Positions 21,774 to 34,735 of a DNA stretch of 64,000 nt are shown here, piece after piece. A program made the translations under genes and the position numbers. The notes under the pieces are model-generated. The model was given only the letters and a program-made list of their open reading frames with translations, was not told where the DNA came from and made no database searches. Position 1 is the first letter of the stretch. Every line of letters begins with the position of its first letter. The stretch lies in NCBI GenBank assembly GCA_947095535.1, contig OX352772.1:227309151-227373150 (forward strand). Reading direction: 5' to 3'. This stretch comes from Poecilobothrus nobilitatus. Its lineage: Eukaryota; Arthropoda; Insecta; Diptera; Dolichopodidae.

Positions 21774-24586
21774 CTGAAAAAAATTAAAAATCCTATACTT
21801 TATCTTGGAAAATTATGGAACTGCCAAAGCGTATTTATGACGCTATTATAGGATTAAATTTTCTAGAACCCCTTAAAGCAAAATCGACATTGGAAATAAA
21901 AATATTAAAATAAATAATTCAAAAATCTATTACAGAAAGGAAGATAAATACTTTATTATTAATGAAATATGTAACCTTGAAAATAGTAATATCGATCAAT
22001 TAAGTCTTGATCACTTAAATAGCGCGGAAAAATACCATCTTTTAAAAATTCTTAAACAATATAATAATTTTCTTTTTAAAGAAGGGGATGGGCTCTCTTC
22101 AACTCATGAAGTTGCCCATAAAATTATAACAACAACTTGTAACCCTATATACTCTAAAATATACCGATACCTAAGGGTACATGAAAATGAAATTAAGCCT
22201 CAAATTAAGGAAATGTTGGAACAAAACATCATCCAACATAGTAGTTCTTCCTATAACAGCCCTTTGTGTACTGTTCCAAAAAAATTGGACAATTCCGGTA
22301 AGAAAAAGTTCCATATTGTTATAGACTATAGGAAGCTGAATGCTGTCACAATCAGTGACAATTTTCCGATTCCTAATATTGACGGAATATTAGATAAACT
22401 TGGTAAATCGCAATATTTCTCAATTCTCGATGTGGCCAAGGGATTTCACCAAATTCCGGTGAAACCCGAAGACAGAAAGAAGACCGCTTTTCTACAACAT
22501 TCGGTCACCTTGAATATTTGAGGATGCCATTTGGTCTCAAAAATGCGCCCTCAACATTTCAAAGATTAATGAATTTTGTTTTAAAAGATTTAATAAACAA
22601 AATTTGTGTGGTCTATTTAGATGACATTCTCATCTTTAGTACCTTTAGAAGAACATATAAATAACATAAAAAAGGTTTTCGACCGACTAAAAAATGCCGG
22701 TCTAAAAATTCAAATTGACAAATGTAATTTTTTAAAGAAACAAACCGAATTTCTGGGTCACATCTTAACACCACAAGGTGGTAAGACAACGAAATTACCA
22801 ACGACAGTTAAACAGATTAAAAGATTTCTAGGAATGACTGGCTACTATAGGAAATTCATAAAGGATTACGCGAAAATTGCATATCCAATAACAAGGTATC
22901 TAAAGAAAAACGCGAAAATAAACTTGAATGATGCGAATTACATAACAGCCTACGAAAAACTTAAAGACATTATAACGAACCACTCTAATTTAAAATATCC
23001 GGATTTTAACAAAAGATTTAATTTAATAACAGACGCAAGTAATTTTTCTCTTGGAGCAGTTCTTACTCAGGATGGTCATCCAATTTCTTATGCTGCTAGA
23101 ACTTCGAATGACCATGAGAAAAATTGTTCAACTATATAGAAAGAACTTTTAGGAATTGTATGGGGTACAAAATATTTGGACCCTATCTATTTGGAAAAGA
23201 GTTTGACGTACAAACAGATCATCAGTCTATCAAGGGGCTTCACGCCAAGTATACGGGTAAGGACATAAACCTTAGGTTACAAAGATGGCTCATCTCTTTA
23301 GGTGAATACGACATGAAAATAGACTATATAAAAGGAAAAGACAATAACATCGCGGATTTTTTGAACCGTATAAATACAGAAACAAAAGAAATAAATTCAC
23401 TTCAAAATCCAGAATTAAATGACACTTTAGAAACTTATAATTTAGACTTCTCAGACTTATATATAGATTTAGAAAATAGAACCGATTCTTTAACCGAAAT
23501 TAATTTACTAGACGACTCAATTGAAAATCAGACAGTACACTCTCAAAAAGAAAATTCCGAAGACCATATACCTATACTTGAAACAGTTGTAAATAGATTT
23601 AGAAATCAATTAAAATTAAAAGAAAAAAAGACAAAGAATTCGAATCAATATTTAAAAATAGAAGAATTTTCATTGACGTAAATGATTTAAATAATAATAA
23701 CACCGCTGATATTCTAATGATCACGAGTATAATATATTACAACAAGTGATTGTAAACCTTTTCTCTCAGAATGAAAAGATAAAATTTCTTAAATGTTATT
23801 ACTTCGCAGAAGATATTGTGGAAGATGAAACTTTAAAAAAACAAATATCTATGTTTCACAAAAATGAATTAGGTCATTCTGGGATAGTAGCAACATATGA
23901 AGGTATTAAAAGTAAAATTTATCATCCAGATCTTAAACTTTTTGTTCACAAAATAATAAATAATTGTGATATTTGCATTGCTAGTAAATATGACGGAAAC
24001 CCAGTAAAGAAAAAATTTCATATAACTGAAATATCTAAAACTACAGGAGAAATTATCAACGTAGATACATACGTAGGTAAATAGCAAACATGCCTTTATT
24101 AATTTTATCGTCAAATTTTCTAAACTTGCTTTCATTTAGAGGATCGAAATTCCTCTACAATTACAGAAAAATTGAGACAATATTTGGCTATTAAAGGAAC
24201 AATAAAACAGCTCCTTTTTGACAATGAGTTTAAAATTTTATAATAATACCTATCATTCAACAATTAAAGCAACTCCCTTAGAAGTTCAGGAACATAAAAT
24301 TAATCATAATATTATTTACGAAAGAATTAAAAGAACGAAAGATAAAATTATTAATAAAATTAATCAAACTCGCGAAAATTACATTGAAGAAAGGGAACAA
24401 GGATTCATAAAAAATTACAAAGCGGTAAGACACAAAGAACAACCTCCGTTTCGAAAACATAACTTACAAAATATTCACGAATCAAATATTAAAAGACCTT
24501 TAAAATTTACAGATAATACTGATATTATCAATTCTCCTCATGACGATACAACTAACTCATCCATACGAAATTTTAGAAATAATTAA
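21774..24586 (+). pseudogene. pol: pol of element B, copy 1
   Basis: RT begins about 22,140 (KIYRYLRVHENEI) and shows [21 protein letters not shown] and [21 protein letters not shown] frame change near 22,500 precedes the active site YLDD (about 22,615-22,626). RNase H motifs DASNFSLGAVL (about 23,035), a broken DHQS segment and IKGKDNNIADFL follow. The integrase finger (HKNELGHSG, then CDIC, 23,870-23,975) is followed by the first core aspartate (NVDTY, about 24,065) and the second (FDNE, about 24,220). The segment with the catalytic glutamate is deleted, and the protein tail follows directly (NNTYHSTIKATPLEV). The copy is dead. Confidence 0.75.
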
Positions 24587-24589
24587 TGA

Positions 24590-25593
24590 CCTTAGAGGAA
24601 AATATTAACTCCATCAAATCAAATTTAAATAAGGAACTGGCCTTAAACTAAATTGACAATATGAAGAACCGAATTAAAACGATCATATCAAACAGACAAA
24701 AAAGAGGAATTGTAAATTTAGAAGGCACAATGTTAAAATGGACTTTTGGTACTATGGACGACTCCGACAGACAAAACATCGAAGAACGCTTAAAAGCATA
24801 TACAAATAAGGACAAACTTATATCTGATAACCTTAATCAACAGACTAAGATAACTTAGTCACAAGTAGAAATGGTTTAATTCATCCAAGCATTCTTTCAA
24901 CTGATCAAAACTTATTCTATCGATTCAAAAAGGCTAGCTAACATACGTTTAGGGTTTGCAAAATATTGTAATGAATCACTGGACTTTGTCATTCAATTTC
25001 TAAAAAAATTTATAGAAATAAGTAGAAAATTATTAATACCAATAACTAATTCAAATTACAAACAAATAGATGAAAATATGGAATTTATAATAGAATATGC
25101 AAATAAAACTTTCACTTTTGAAAAAGATGTAACTTTAAAAAATTTAAAATTAAGTAAAAACTATGTTTTCAAGAAAAATTGTAAATTTATAGTAAATAAG
25201 AAAGAAGAATTTATTGAAATAGATGATGATATTTTAATAATAAACAATATTAAAAATAAAACATTAAATAGTTCATTTGACGAACGAAAAATCGTCCTAA
25301 ATGGTAATTATTTTATAAATTTTCAAAATTGTTCAATACAGATTGACAATAAAAATTTTAGTAACATTATGAATAAAATTGTTAACAGATTTGTAGTTCC
25401 TTAAATTTCAAAATAAATCATACTGAGTAATCAATTGAAGAAATTATTTTAAATCAAGAAAAGAATATAAAAGAAATAAATAACTTAAATGATCATCAAA
25501 TTTTTAACGTTTCTTTAACTTTATTGTCAACAATGATATTTTTTGGAATAACAATATTTTTAATTTTCTATGTAAAGACAAATATATATTAAA
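24590..25593 (+). pseudogene. env: env remnant of element B, copy 1
   Basis: A basic cleavage site (NRQKRG, about 24,690-24,707) and the following glycine-containing segment (TFGTMDDSD) match the env layout of A. An ectodomain piece lies at 25,078-25,404 with paired Cys, and a hydrophobic anchor is at about 25,510-25,580 (LSTMIFFGITIFLIF). Stops at about 24,856 and 25,402 and frame changes interrupt it. No LTR was recognised after it. Confidence 0.6.
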
Positions 25594-25639
25594 TTTATAT
25601 TAAATTTAATTACTAGTGTTTATATAATAATTTAAATTA

Positions 25640-26080
25640 TTATTTTTTTTTATGATAACTTTGTAATTATCATTTCATTTGCATGGGCTATTGTTAGGTC
25701 GGGTATGTTAAGGTTCCTCTGTTGTTTAAGAGTATTGGGGAGCAATAATTTATTATGCAAACTTCACCATTATCGTTTGCCCAACCATCTACAACTGCTC
25801 CTTCTGGTTTGTTATTATGTCTCTTAACAATAGTGATATTTTCTTGTAAATTTAGTAATGAAGTTTTGATAGCGATAATTTGAAGGGGTGTATTTATTTT
25901 AATTTGTTCGAATTTTATACCTGAGTCGATCAAGGAACCTACTCCTTCGCATCTGCGATGCATTATCTTTAGTTGGCATTTGTAATGTTCATAGTTATTT
26001 TTAATGTTTGGTCTATGTATATTTGTTTCTTGGAATGTATAATTAACGGGTTATATTTCTGAATTAATAATTCTAAGATT
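25640..26080 (-). pseudogene. LINE endonuclease fragment, copy 1
   Basis: The minus strand reads like the N-terminal half of an APE-type endonuclease of a jockey-group LINE: a QETNIHRPNIKN segment, then GVGSLIDSGIKFEQ and NTPLQIIAIKTSLLN, and later NNRGTLTYP and IAHA segments. The usual GDFN block is missing through an internal deletion. It is bounded by the end of element B on the left and by the 3' tail of LINE 1 on the right, and recurs at 38,645-39,090. Confidence 0.45.
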
Positions 26081-28502
26081 TATTTTTTATTTATTTATTT
26101 TTAAGCTTCATAAATTGTACAATTTATTAAAAATGTTTCACTTAGATAGATGTTATATATATCTTTACTGCAGTTAACATGAAATTTTGTTTGAGTGCGA
26201 ATTATTTGTCAAAATTATTTTAAAGGAAATGAGAAAACCTTTTTTTGAAAAAATTTTTTTTTCTTTTTATAAAACTCAAGCTAACTTAAAAGATAAACTT
26301 AAATATAAACTAGCCTAATTGATTATTTACATTTAAATTTCTAACTAAGGGATTATTGAAATAATTAATTCCGAGTAGAACTTTTCGGTTAAATATAAAA
26401 TTTTTTCTGTAACAGTATTAATGTTGGCTTTGTTATGCAGCTTATTGGTTGGAAACCACCTGCGAAGATTAAACACTAGTTTTAAAAGTTTATTTTGTGC
26501 AATTTGTAATTTTTTAGTGTGAGTTGCAGCACAGTCACTCCAGACTGGTGCTATAGAATTATTGGCTGAAAAATTGTTTTAATAAGAATTAGCTTATTTT
26601 CTGTTGACAAGGTTGATTTTCTATTAATAAAAGGATACAATATGCGAGTGCATTTATGTACTTCAAGAGTTATCGAAGTGTGCTTCTGAAAGGTTAATCT
26701 TTTATCAAAGGTCGTTACCCAAGGTATCTTATACTGTCAGACCATTTTATTTCAGCATTATCTAATTTTAGGAACGTAGATGGCACGAGAGAGGCTTTTC
26801 TTTTTTTAGTAAAATAGATGGATACTGTTTTCAAAACATTAATTTTAATTTTCCATTTCGAAAAGTATTCAGACAGAATATCCAGCGAATTTTGTAAATT
26901 CCTTAAGATAGCATTGGGATTAGTACCAGCGGAATAAATGGCCGTGTCATCTGCAAATATTGAAATTTTTGTGATTTAATCTCGGGATATCTGCGGTGTA
27001 AATGTTGTACAACATTGGTCCTAGTACGGAGCCTTGTGGGACTACTGCTTTAATTTCGTATCGATTAGAAGGCGTATTATTTAGCATTACTCGAAATACT
27101 CTTCCATGTAGGAAATTTTGTATAATTGTTATTAAGTAAATTGGAAAATTATTAAGTTCCAATTTATGAAGCAGACCAGACGCAATCCAGACCAGATTTA
27201 TGAAATGCTAAACAGTATCGAATGCTGAATTTATGTCCAGCGCTACTAGACCAGTAGAGTTACGTTCTTGTAAGTTGGATTTGACAAAATTTTTAACACG
27301 TAACAAAGGATGAATAGTGCTATGATTTTGCCTAAATCCAAACTGCTCATTTGGAAGAATTCTTTTATCTGAAACTATCTTATCCAGTTTAATTTTTATT
27401 AAATTTTCAAAAATTTTTGAGAAACTGCATAGTAACTGATTGTTCGAAAGCTGTTTAGTTCCTCAATTGGTTTTCCTGGCTTTAGAATCGGAATAACAAG
27501 GGCTTCTTTCCATGCGTTAAGAAAATAACCTAATTTCAAACATGAATTGTAAATCAAAATCGAGTATTTTTTGGCATTTTCAGGTAATTTTTTGATGCAC
27601 AGATTAGAGATATGGTCTATATCTGTCGGTTATTTAGTTTTTAGTTGAGAGAAAATTGCATTGATAGATTTTAATTCTATTTGTTCAAAAGTTTCTATTA
27701 CTGCTTGATCAATTTTTCTTATAAATTCCTCAACCATTAAATTAGTATCGCTGTCACTTAAATTATTATTGATGGTATGTTTGTCGTGAAAGTGTTTCGC
27801 TAAAACATTAGCTTTGTCTATGTTTGTCATATGCACATTATTACTGTTGTTTTTTAAAATGGCTATATATTTATTTTTACTTTTGATAATCTTCGAGATT
27901 TTCCAAAATGGCTTGGATGATTTTTTAAGTGTCTTTAAGGTATTAGACCATTTCATATTGCGATATTCCTTAATTTTGTTTTTAATTAAATAATTTAAAT
28001 GATTTAACTGAGCGTAAAAGATTAGGTTTTGACTGCGCATCCATTTTCTCCTAACACTATTTCTTTGCCTTATTAATTTTAATATATACTGCGGTAATTT
28101 TTCTGTGTGCTGCTTAATTACTTTCCTAGGTACTGCCAGTTCAGTAGCTGCTTTAATTTTGGAATTTAAATTAGATATCATATTGTCTATTTGATAACAA
28201 TAGTCAATAGAATCACTATTAATAACAGTGAATTATTTTTTTAAGAACTTCTGATACAAGTACCAATTTGCATTATTAAAATTCAAATAAGTACGATCAT
28301 GTGTAAAAATTTGCTTACTTAAATTGAGCATAACTGGTAAGTGGTCGGATGAAAGATCATTAAAAGTAATGGGCTGAGAGCAAAATTCTGGTATATTAGT
28401 TAAAAATATATCTAATGTAGAAGGTACGGATTTACTACTAGAAGGAATATAGGTAGGATCAAGAGTGTATAACAACGTGAACCTGTCAGTTAGTAGCAAC
28501 TG
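26081..28502 (-). mobile_element. Jockey-type LINE 1, copy 1 (cut by the duplication)
   Basis: The 3' part of the same LINE is seen complete at 39,093-42,870. From right to left it carries the end of the endonuclease (LSSDHLPVML, about 28,330-28,350), a Lys/Arg-rich linker (28,181-27,630), RT (VPQGSVLGPMLYNIY, 27,050; ADDTAIYSAGTN near 26,940) and a 3' tail of TAAA-like repeats (26,081-26,102). Several stops break ORF2. It ends abruptly at the unit junction about 28,502, next to C pol. Confidence 0.75.
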
Positions 28503-28504
28503 AC

Positions 28505-30380
28505 AATTTTCGACACCACTATAAATTGTAGTATGATCCCTTACAATACTAGACCCTTTTTCTTCAATTTGTAGAACATTAATTTCATTTTTATCTATAT
28601 TAATCCTGCTTAAAAAATCAGCAACCTTGTTATCCCTTCCTTTAACATATTCTATATCAAAAACATATTCGTTTAATCTAATTCTCCATCGTTGGAGTTT
28701 ACAGTTTGGATCTTTTAAAGAATTTAACCAAATTAATGGCTTATGATCCGTTCTGATAGTCAATTTTATCCCGTAAAGAAATGGTATAAAATACTTGGTT
28801 GACCATACAATCGATAACAGTTCATTTTCTATTGTGCTGTATCTGATTTCATGTTCGTTTAATGGCCTGCTTACAAATGATATTGGTGACCGTTTTGAGA
28901 TAAAACAGCTCCAATAGCATATTGGCTTGCATCAGTTGTCAAGACGAATTTTTGATTAAAGTTAGGGTACTTTAAAATTGGATATCTCACTATTAACTCT
29001 TTGAGTTTCTCGAAATCTTCAATATATTTAGAATCATTTGGATCTATTTTATTGTTCTTTTTCAGACATCTTGTAAGGAGTTGAGCTATTTTCGCAAAAT
29101 TTTTGATAAATTTCCGATAATAACCAGTTATTCCTAGGAAACTTTTTATAGATTTTTGGAAGTTTTAAATATTTTATTATATCAATTTTAGTCGGATTTA
29201 GTTTTATACCTTTATCAGGTAGTAAATGTCCCAGATACTCGGTTTCTTTTGAAAAAAATTCACATTTGTCTACTTGAATTTTTAAATTGTATTTACGTAA
29301 ACTCTGAAAGACTTTAGATATAGCTTGAACATGTTCCTGAAGTGAGGTACTAAAAATTAGAATGTCGTCTAAATATACGACACAACAAATATTAATGAAA
29401 TCGCGTAAAATATGATTCATCGTTCGTTGAAATGTGGCAGGAGCATTCTTTAAGCCGAACGGCATCCTGGCAAATTCATAATGTCCCCGTGGGGTTGAAA
29501 ATGCAAATTGATAATGTCCCGATCTTTTTCATCAACAAGTATTTGATGAAAACCTTTTGCGAGATCTAAGGTCGTAAAATATTGGGATCGCCCAAGTTTA
29601 TCGAAAAGTGCATCAATGTTTGGTAATGGGAACTTATCATCTATTGTGATTTCGTTAAGTTTACGATAATCAACAACAATTCGCCATTTTTTTTCTCCCG
29701 AATAATCAATTTTCTTGGGAATTATATGGTGAATTACTATGCTTTATAATTCCTTGAGCTAACATTTCTATAGTTTGTTTCTCGACTTCTTGCTCATGGG
29801 AAACGATATATTAGAATAAATTGGTTAAGAGGTTTTTGTAACAATTGAATGTTTAATTATATCAACATTAGTTAATTGTTGACTGACTTGGTAGAATAAA
29901 TCCTTATTATTATGGATAATATTCCTAAGGTATTCACATTCTTCTGTATTCAATTTTTCATCCTTTATATGATTGTAAATATCACTTGGATTTAAGGTTA
30001 AAGAATACAGTTGATGAATTTCATTGAACGGACATGTATTTTTAAATTTAGTTACTTTGCCTTTAATTTCTATTTGTTGATTTTCTAAATTAATTTTTGC
30101 ACCGATACAGTTTAATACATTTTGTCCTAAAATAACATCAAAACTCTTATTATTAATATTCATCACTTTCCAAAGAATTTTGGCTTTATGATTAAATTCA
30201 TTTGGAACATTTGATATCAATTCTTGCCAAATTTCACTCTCTCCGAATAGTGTTTTAATTTTTATGGGATGTTTTAATTTAATTAACTTAATTTGAGGAA
30301 ATATATTATTATTAATAAATGAAGTAGTGGAACCAGTATCAATCAAACAATTGAATTTAGTTTCATCAATTATGAATTCT
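28505..30380 (-). pseudogene. pol: pol of element C, copy 2 (truncated)
   Basis: This is the same gene as 5815-7560. It retains the RNase H end (28,763-28,510), RT with YLDD near 29,370, the pre-RT segment and the full protease region (DTGSTTSF near 30,335). The protease region includes about 165 bp that copy 1 lost. The integrase half is absent because the duplication breakpoint lies here. A local replacement near 29,500 and several stops and shifts are private to this copy. Confidence 0.75.
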
Positions 30381-30437
30381 ACTATTGGTAAAGAATTTCT
30401 TTGGTTTGTTTCCGAGGCCCGAACCGAAATTTTTTTT

Positions 30438-31396
30438 GAGATTTTGTCTGATTTTCTTGTTCGGTATGATTCAGGTCTAATTCCATTGGTTCTAAAAGTT
30501 GATTAGATTGAGAGGAATTCTGATTATTCCTAGAAATACCACTTTGTTGATTATTATTATTACGCTTACCATTATATCGACTTTGAACGGAGTTATTATT
30601 AAAACGATTATTGTTAAAATTACGCTTGAAATTGCTATTATAATTATGGTTGTAATTATTATTAGAATTACGGTTGTAATTATAACCATAATTTCTATTA
30701 TTACAAGCATTATTTCGATTATTATTAGCAGAATGATTGAAATTACGATAGTTATTTGAGGTATTATTACCGTTATGAAATTGATTATTGCTATTATTTC
30801 GAGTAAATTTAAGATTAGATTTGTTATTTTGGTTTACATTAGTAAAATAGCTGTGAAATACCTGTTTCAAGCAATTCAAAAAATGCTTGTTCTAAAGAAA
30901 TTACATTTTTTATTCTCAAGAACATATTATCAGCTCTTCAAATTTTGCACAAGAACTTCTGAAGAATAGATTTTTCATTATTTTTTACTTCAAATTCAAT
31001 TGGCTTATTATCATCTAACTTATATTTTAAGTTTAATTTATCTAAAATTTTAGAAAGATCTGAATAAAATTGACTTATAGTATGAAATCTGATAGAATTT
31101 CTTTCTTCCTTTAGCCTCAAATATGATTCCTGCACCCCAAATGTTTTCTTCAGTTGGTTTTTGATGGAAATCCATGTGTTATCTTAAATTCTCCATATTG
31201 CAATTGCTGCTGGTCCCTGGATCTTTGATGCCAGGATGTTTAGTAGGATATTTTTCGTATTCGCATCCTCAGTAGAATTTAAAATTGCTTCTACCTCTTT
31301 GTTAAAATTTGTTAATTCAAAAGTGTCGTCCCCACGAAATATTGGAACGCACCTTGCATCATTTATCAAATCCATTGTATTTATTTCGTTAGCCAT
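30438..31396 (-). pseudogene. gag: gag of element C, copy 2
   Basis: The start at 31,396 corresponds to 8512 in copy 1, with one substitution in the first 20 residues. The frame break at about 31,184 is shared with copy 1, so it predates the duplication. About 50 bp near 30,825-30,875 are present here but deleted in copy 1. The eight-A run at the end puts pol in a different frame from gag. Confidence 0.7.
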
Positions 31397-31743
31397 TTTA
31401 TTTTTTGATAGTTGATTTAAACGTTTGTTTGTTGTATTTTTCTTCGTAGTATTTCTCCTTTTCCTCAGAAATTGTAGGTAAAGATGTAGTTGTTCTTATT
31501 TTAGTTAAAAGTTGTGCTTGGATTTCATTAAAATATTTACTGATATTTAATGAACAATGTTTTATATTTTTGGTTTTTTTCACCAACAAATCCTTGAAAG
31601 GAAACTAATTATTTTTTTTTTTTTTAAATATTTATAAAATATTATTATAATATTTTTTTTAAATTAATATTTCGCTAGTATAACGATAACTTTTTTTCAA
31701 TTTAACATTAATCTGTTCTTTTATTAAAATAATTGGTTTGGCG

Positions 31744-31761
31744 ATCCTACCGACTTCGCCA
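31744..31761 (-). other. tRNA-Ser primer binding site of C, copy 2
   Basis: It is identical to 8859-8876 and adjoins the copy 2 LTR. Confidence 0.75.
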
Positions 31762-31763
31762 AT

Positions 31764-32190
31764 AATTTATTTTAATATAAAACATAAAATTAAACACAAG
31801 TTCTTAATAAAACAATTAATCTTTATTGAATCTTCTTAAAGACTACAAATTAACATTAAATCTTACAATATATATAATGGTCAGAAATCAACATATCAGG
31901 AAATAAATGCAAGCTAAAAAATAAATTTGGGCCTTTTAAGTGGTTTACTTATTGTAATTATTTTAGTTATGCTAAGATAAACGAATTCTTAGCCCGGTTT
32001 AAATGAGTAGGTACTATAAATTACAAATACTATAAATTACAATTAGTAACCTTATTCTTATTGATAATAATTAATATTTAAACATATAATTTTAAAAGAA
32101 AGAGAGTAAAATGTGTTTGACCTAGATTGCATTTATTTAAATAACGATAATTATTATAATTTTACAGGGTGTTTCCTTTGGATAAGTAAC
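31764..32190 (-). repeat. 5' LTR of element C, copy 2
   Basis: This 427 bp block matches 8879-9283, with about 22 bp more retained near 32,020. Element E follows at once, as in copy 1. Confidence 0.8.
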
Positions 32191-33340
32191 TTGTGGTCTC
32201 AATTTTCATTGTAAGTGCCTGATGGTTCGTTAGGTCTCGTATTCCCAGTTTTTGTCCTGTTATCACCCTGAAATTTACGTTTGCGTTTTAATATGATTTT
32301 ATGAATTTTCCTATTGTCAAGAGTTATTATCGAAACTTTGTTATTGGTTTTTGTCTTATGTTAGGTAAAACTACGGGTTATAATTGTTTGGTTAATTTCT
32401 ATATTTTCGAGGTGTTTGTGATTTTTATTTAATTCTTCTATGTTAAATTTTGATTTATTTTCTATTTGGTTTCGAATTTCGGGATAAAGGTTTGCTATGC
32501 ATTCGTTCACTTTTTGGAGATAATCATGTTTAGAACTGCAGTTAATATTTTTTTAAAAAGGAGTTAGTTCTACCATAAAATAGTTCGTATGGGGTGTGTT
32601 TTGTGGTAGTATGTATATCGTTTTTATAGGTAATTAGGCTTTCGTCCAAGATTTCTTCATGGCTTTGGTTCTTTTGTTTACTTAAAATTGTCCTGTAGAT
32701 TTCGGTTAAGGTTGAATGTAAACGTTCGACCGGGCTATTATTGCTTGTTTGTTGAAAGGAGGTTATATGGTGTATTATATTGAATTGGTTGCAGAAGTCA
32801 TGAAAGATTATAGAAGTGAATTCTGAACCTTGATTTTCGGTGCTATCCATACTGGAGAACTCCAAGGGTAGTAACTATGTTGGAAAATATTTTGATTTAA
32901 CATATCCCCAATCTGTTTTTGGATTTCTTATTTATGTATATGAGGATAGCGATAAGATTTGATAAAGATGGGTTAGTCATCAGTGATATATATTTTATGT
33001 TTTATTTGGTCTGAGAATGTAAGTGTATCTCTTTCTCTAAAAAATATATTATCATATTCTCTATACGTTTGAAGGAGTGAATTGCGTTCTTCGTCGTTCA
33101 AATGGTCTGTTCGAATTAGGTCGTATATCTTTTTTCGTGAAACATTTTGATCTAAGTTGCAAGTAATTTGGTAAGTATTAATTTCGGTATAGTTTGTTCT
33201 AGATTCAGTTTTAATTGATTGTTCTAAGTACAGCAATCTTTCTATATCAGATTGATTTATTTGCACCAGACTGCACCAGTCTTTAGCTTGGTAAATTCCT
33301 TCATATATAAATATGTTGGGAGATACAGTTGAGCAACTAT
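32191..33340 (-). pseudogene. pol: pol remnant of element E in unit 2
   Basis: It has the same content as 9,284-10,480: the pre-RT segment (33,266-32,973), the RT start, then integrase (DST-ENQGSEFTS, SPVERLHSTLTEIYRT, 32,865-32,542) and a basic tail. Here the RT-integrase junction has lost about 75 bp more. The integrase piece is open for 107 codons and is better kept than in unit 1. Confidence 0.6.
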
Positions 33341-33590
33341 AAAATCAGTTTTCCGCGCAGAAACAAAATATCTAATAAAATAAATAATTTATATAACAAA
33401 ACAAATTACTAATATAACATCTAATAACTTTTTATATAAATTTTAAAGTTAAAACTCACATTACTATCAATAAATTAAAAACATTGGAAAAAGAAATTAA
33501 CAAAAAATATATTTATATATTTAGAAGAAATTAATATAATAAAAACAGTTTTAAAATAAACAATTATTATTAAAAGTGAAATTTAACTTT

Positions 33591-34735
33591 ATGAGATTAA
33601 AAAGAGTGTTAACATTCGACAAAAATAGAGACATACCAGCAGATAATATGACAGCAGAAATTGAAAAATTAAGAGAACAAATCCGCTTTATGGAATTACA
33701 ACACCAACAAGAAATAGAAAGTTTGCGACAACAAATACCGCAAACAAGGTTCAACTTCACAGAGAACCAGATACTTAACATATTCCAACATATCAAAACC
33801 TTTACTGCAAACAACGATTATAGTTTAAACGAATTTATCAATGCCGTAGAAAATGTAGGAGCACTATATGGAAACAATGTACATCTGTTGCAGTTTGGTC
33901 TACAAATTGTATTTAAAGAAAAATTACAAGGAGAACCCCAAAAATGTATTTAGCGACTAGGTGATAATTTGACCCGCGATGCTGTAAAAAATGAATTAAA
34001 AGCAGAATTCCGGACAAGGCAGAGTTATAAGAGACTAATGGATGAATGCAGAAATCTCAAGGTTACTAATTTAAGTGAACTATTTAGTAAAGTTAAGATT
34101 ATTAATAGTCAATTAAACGAATTGTACGAATACAGAAAATCAGAACAAACCAGAAAATTATAAACCAAGTTTTAATGATCAAAATTTGGTTGATATAATA
34201 AAAGATATGTTAACTGGTAGTTATCGTATTAATAAAAAAAGTAAAATGAAATATTTAACGAAATATTTAACGTTTTTGACGATTTATGTTTACTAGATGA
34301 AAAAGAAGTGATTCAGTATAATTATAGAAAAAACTTTACAAATGTCAATAATAGTAATATCTAATAAAAAAAAAATTTTTTATGATAATCAAAATTTTAG
34401 TAATCAAAATCAAAGATATAATCCTTACCAATTTAATAAAAATCAGATTCAAGATCGTTCCATGAGAACATATAATTGTAGACCAAGACAATATCGCACA
34501 AATAATAATCCAGACATAGAACCAATAGAATTAGCCATTGATAATGTCGAAATGAGTGACGTAAATTTTACGAAAGAGCCTCGGATAACGAACTCCCCAT
34601 AATTAGTTTGACCATCGAAAAAAAAAAAATTAATTGTTTAATTGATACTGGTTCTCAAACTAGTATAATTAAACCAAACATTTTAAATAATTACGAACTA
34701 ATTAATTTAGAAAAACCTCTTTTTTCTCAACCATT
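33591..34735 (+). pseudogene. gag: gag and protease start of element B, copy 2
   Basis: The start is the ATG at 33,591. The first frame is open to 33,953, longer than in copy 1, where a 5-bp-scale change closes it early. The capsid-like part continues at 33,969-34,163, with an Asn-rich tail to 34,602. The short AATTTTAGTAATCAA repeats that are amplified in copy 1 are nearly single here. The protease motif LIDTGSQTS is near 34,650. The target of LINE 2 (AAAAGTA) is intact at about 34,749-34,755. Confidence 0.6.

Larger units (their letters stand above)
5815..28502 (+). repeat. Tandem duplication, unit 1 (with later insertion)
   Basis: Unit 1 runs from inside C pol to inside a jockey-type LINE and is followed at once by unit 2, in the same orientation. 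Its raw length is 22.7 kb. Removing the nested insertion at 12,110-21,773 leaves about 13.02 kb, against 12.98 kb for unit 2. The contents and order are the same: C, E, B, endonuclease fragment, LINE. Differences are scattered substitutions and private indels. Confidence 0.9.
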
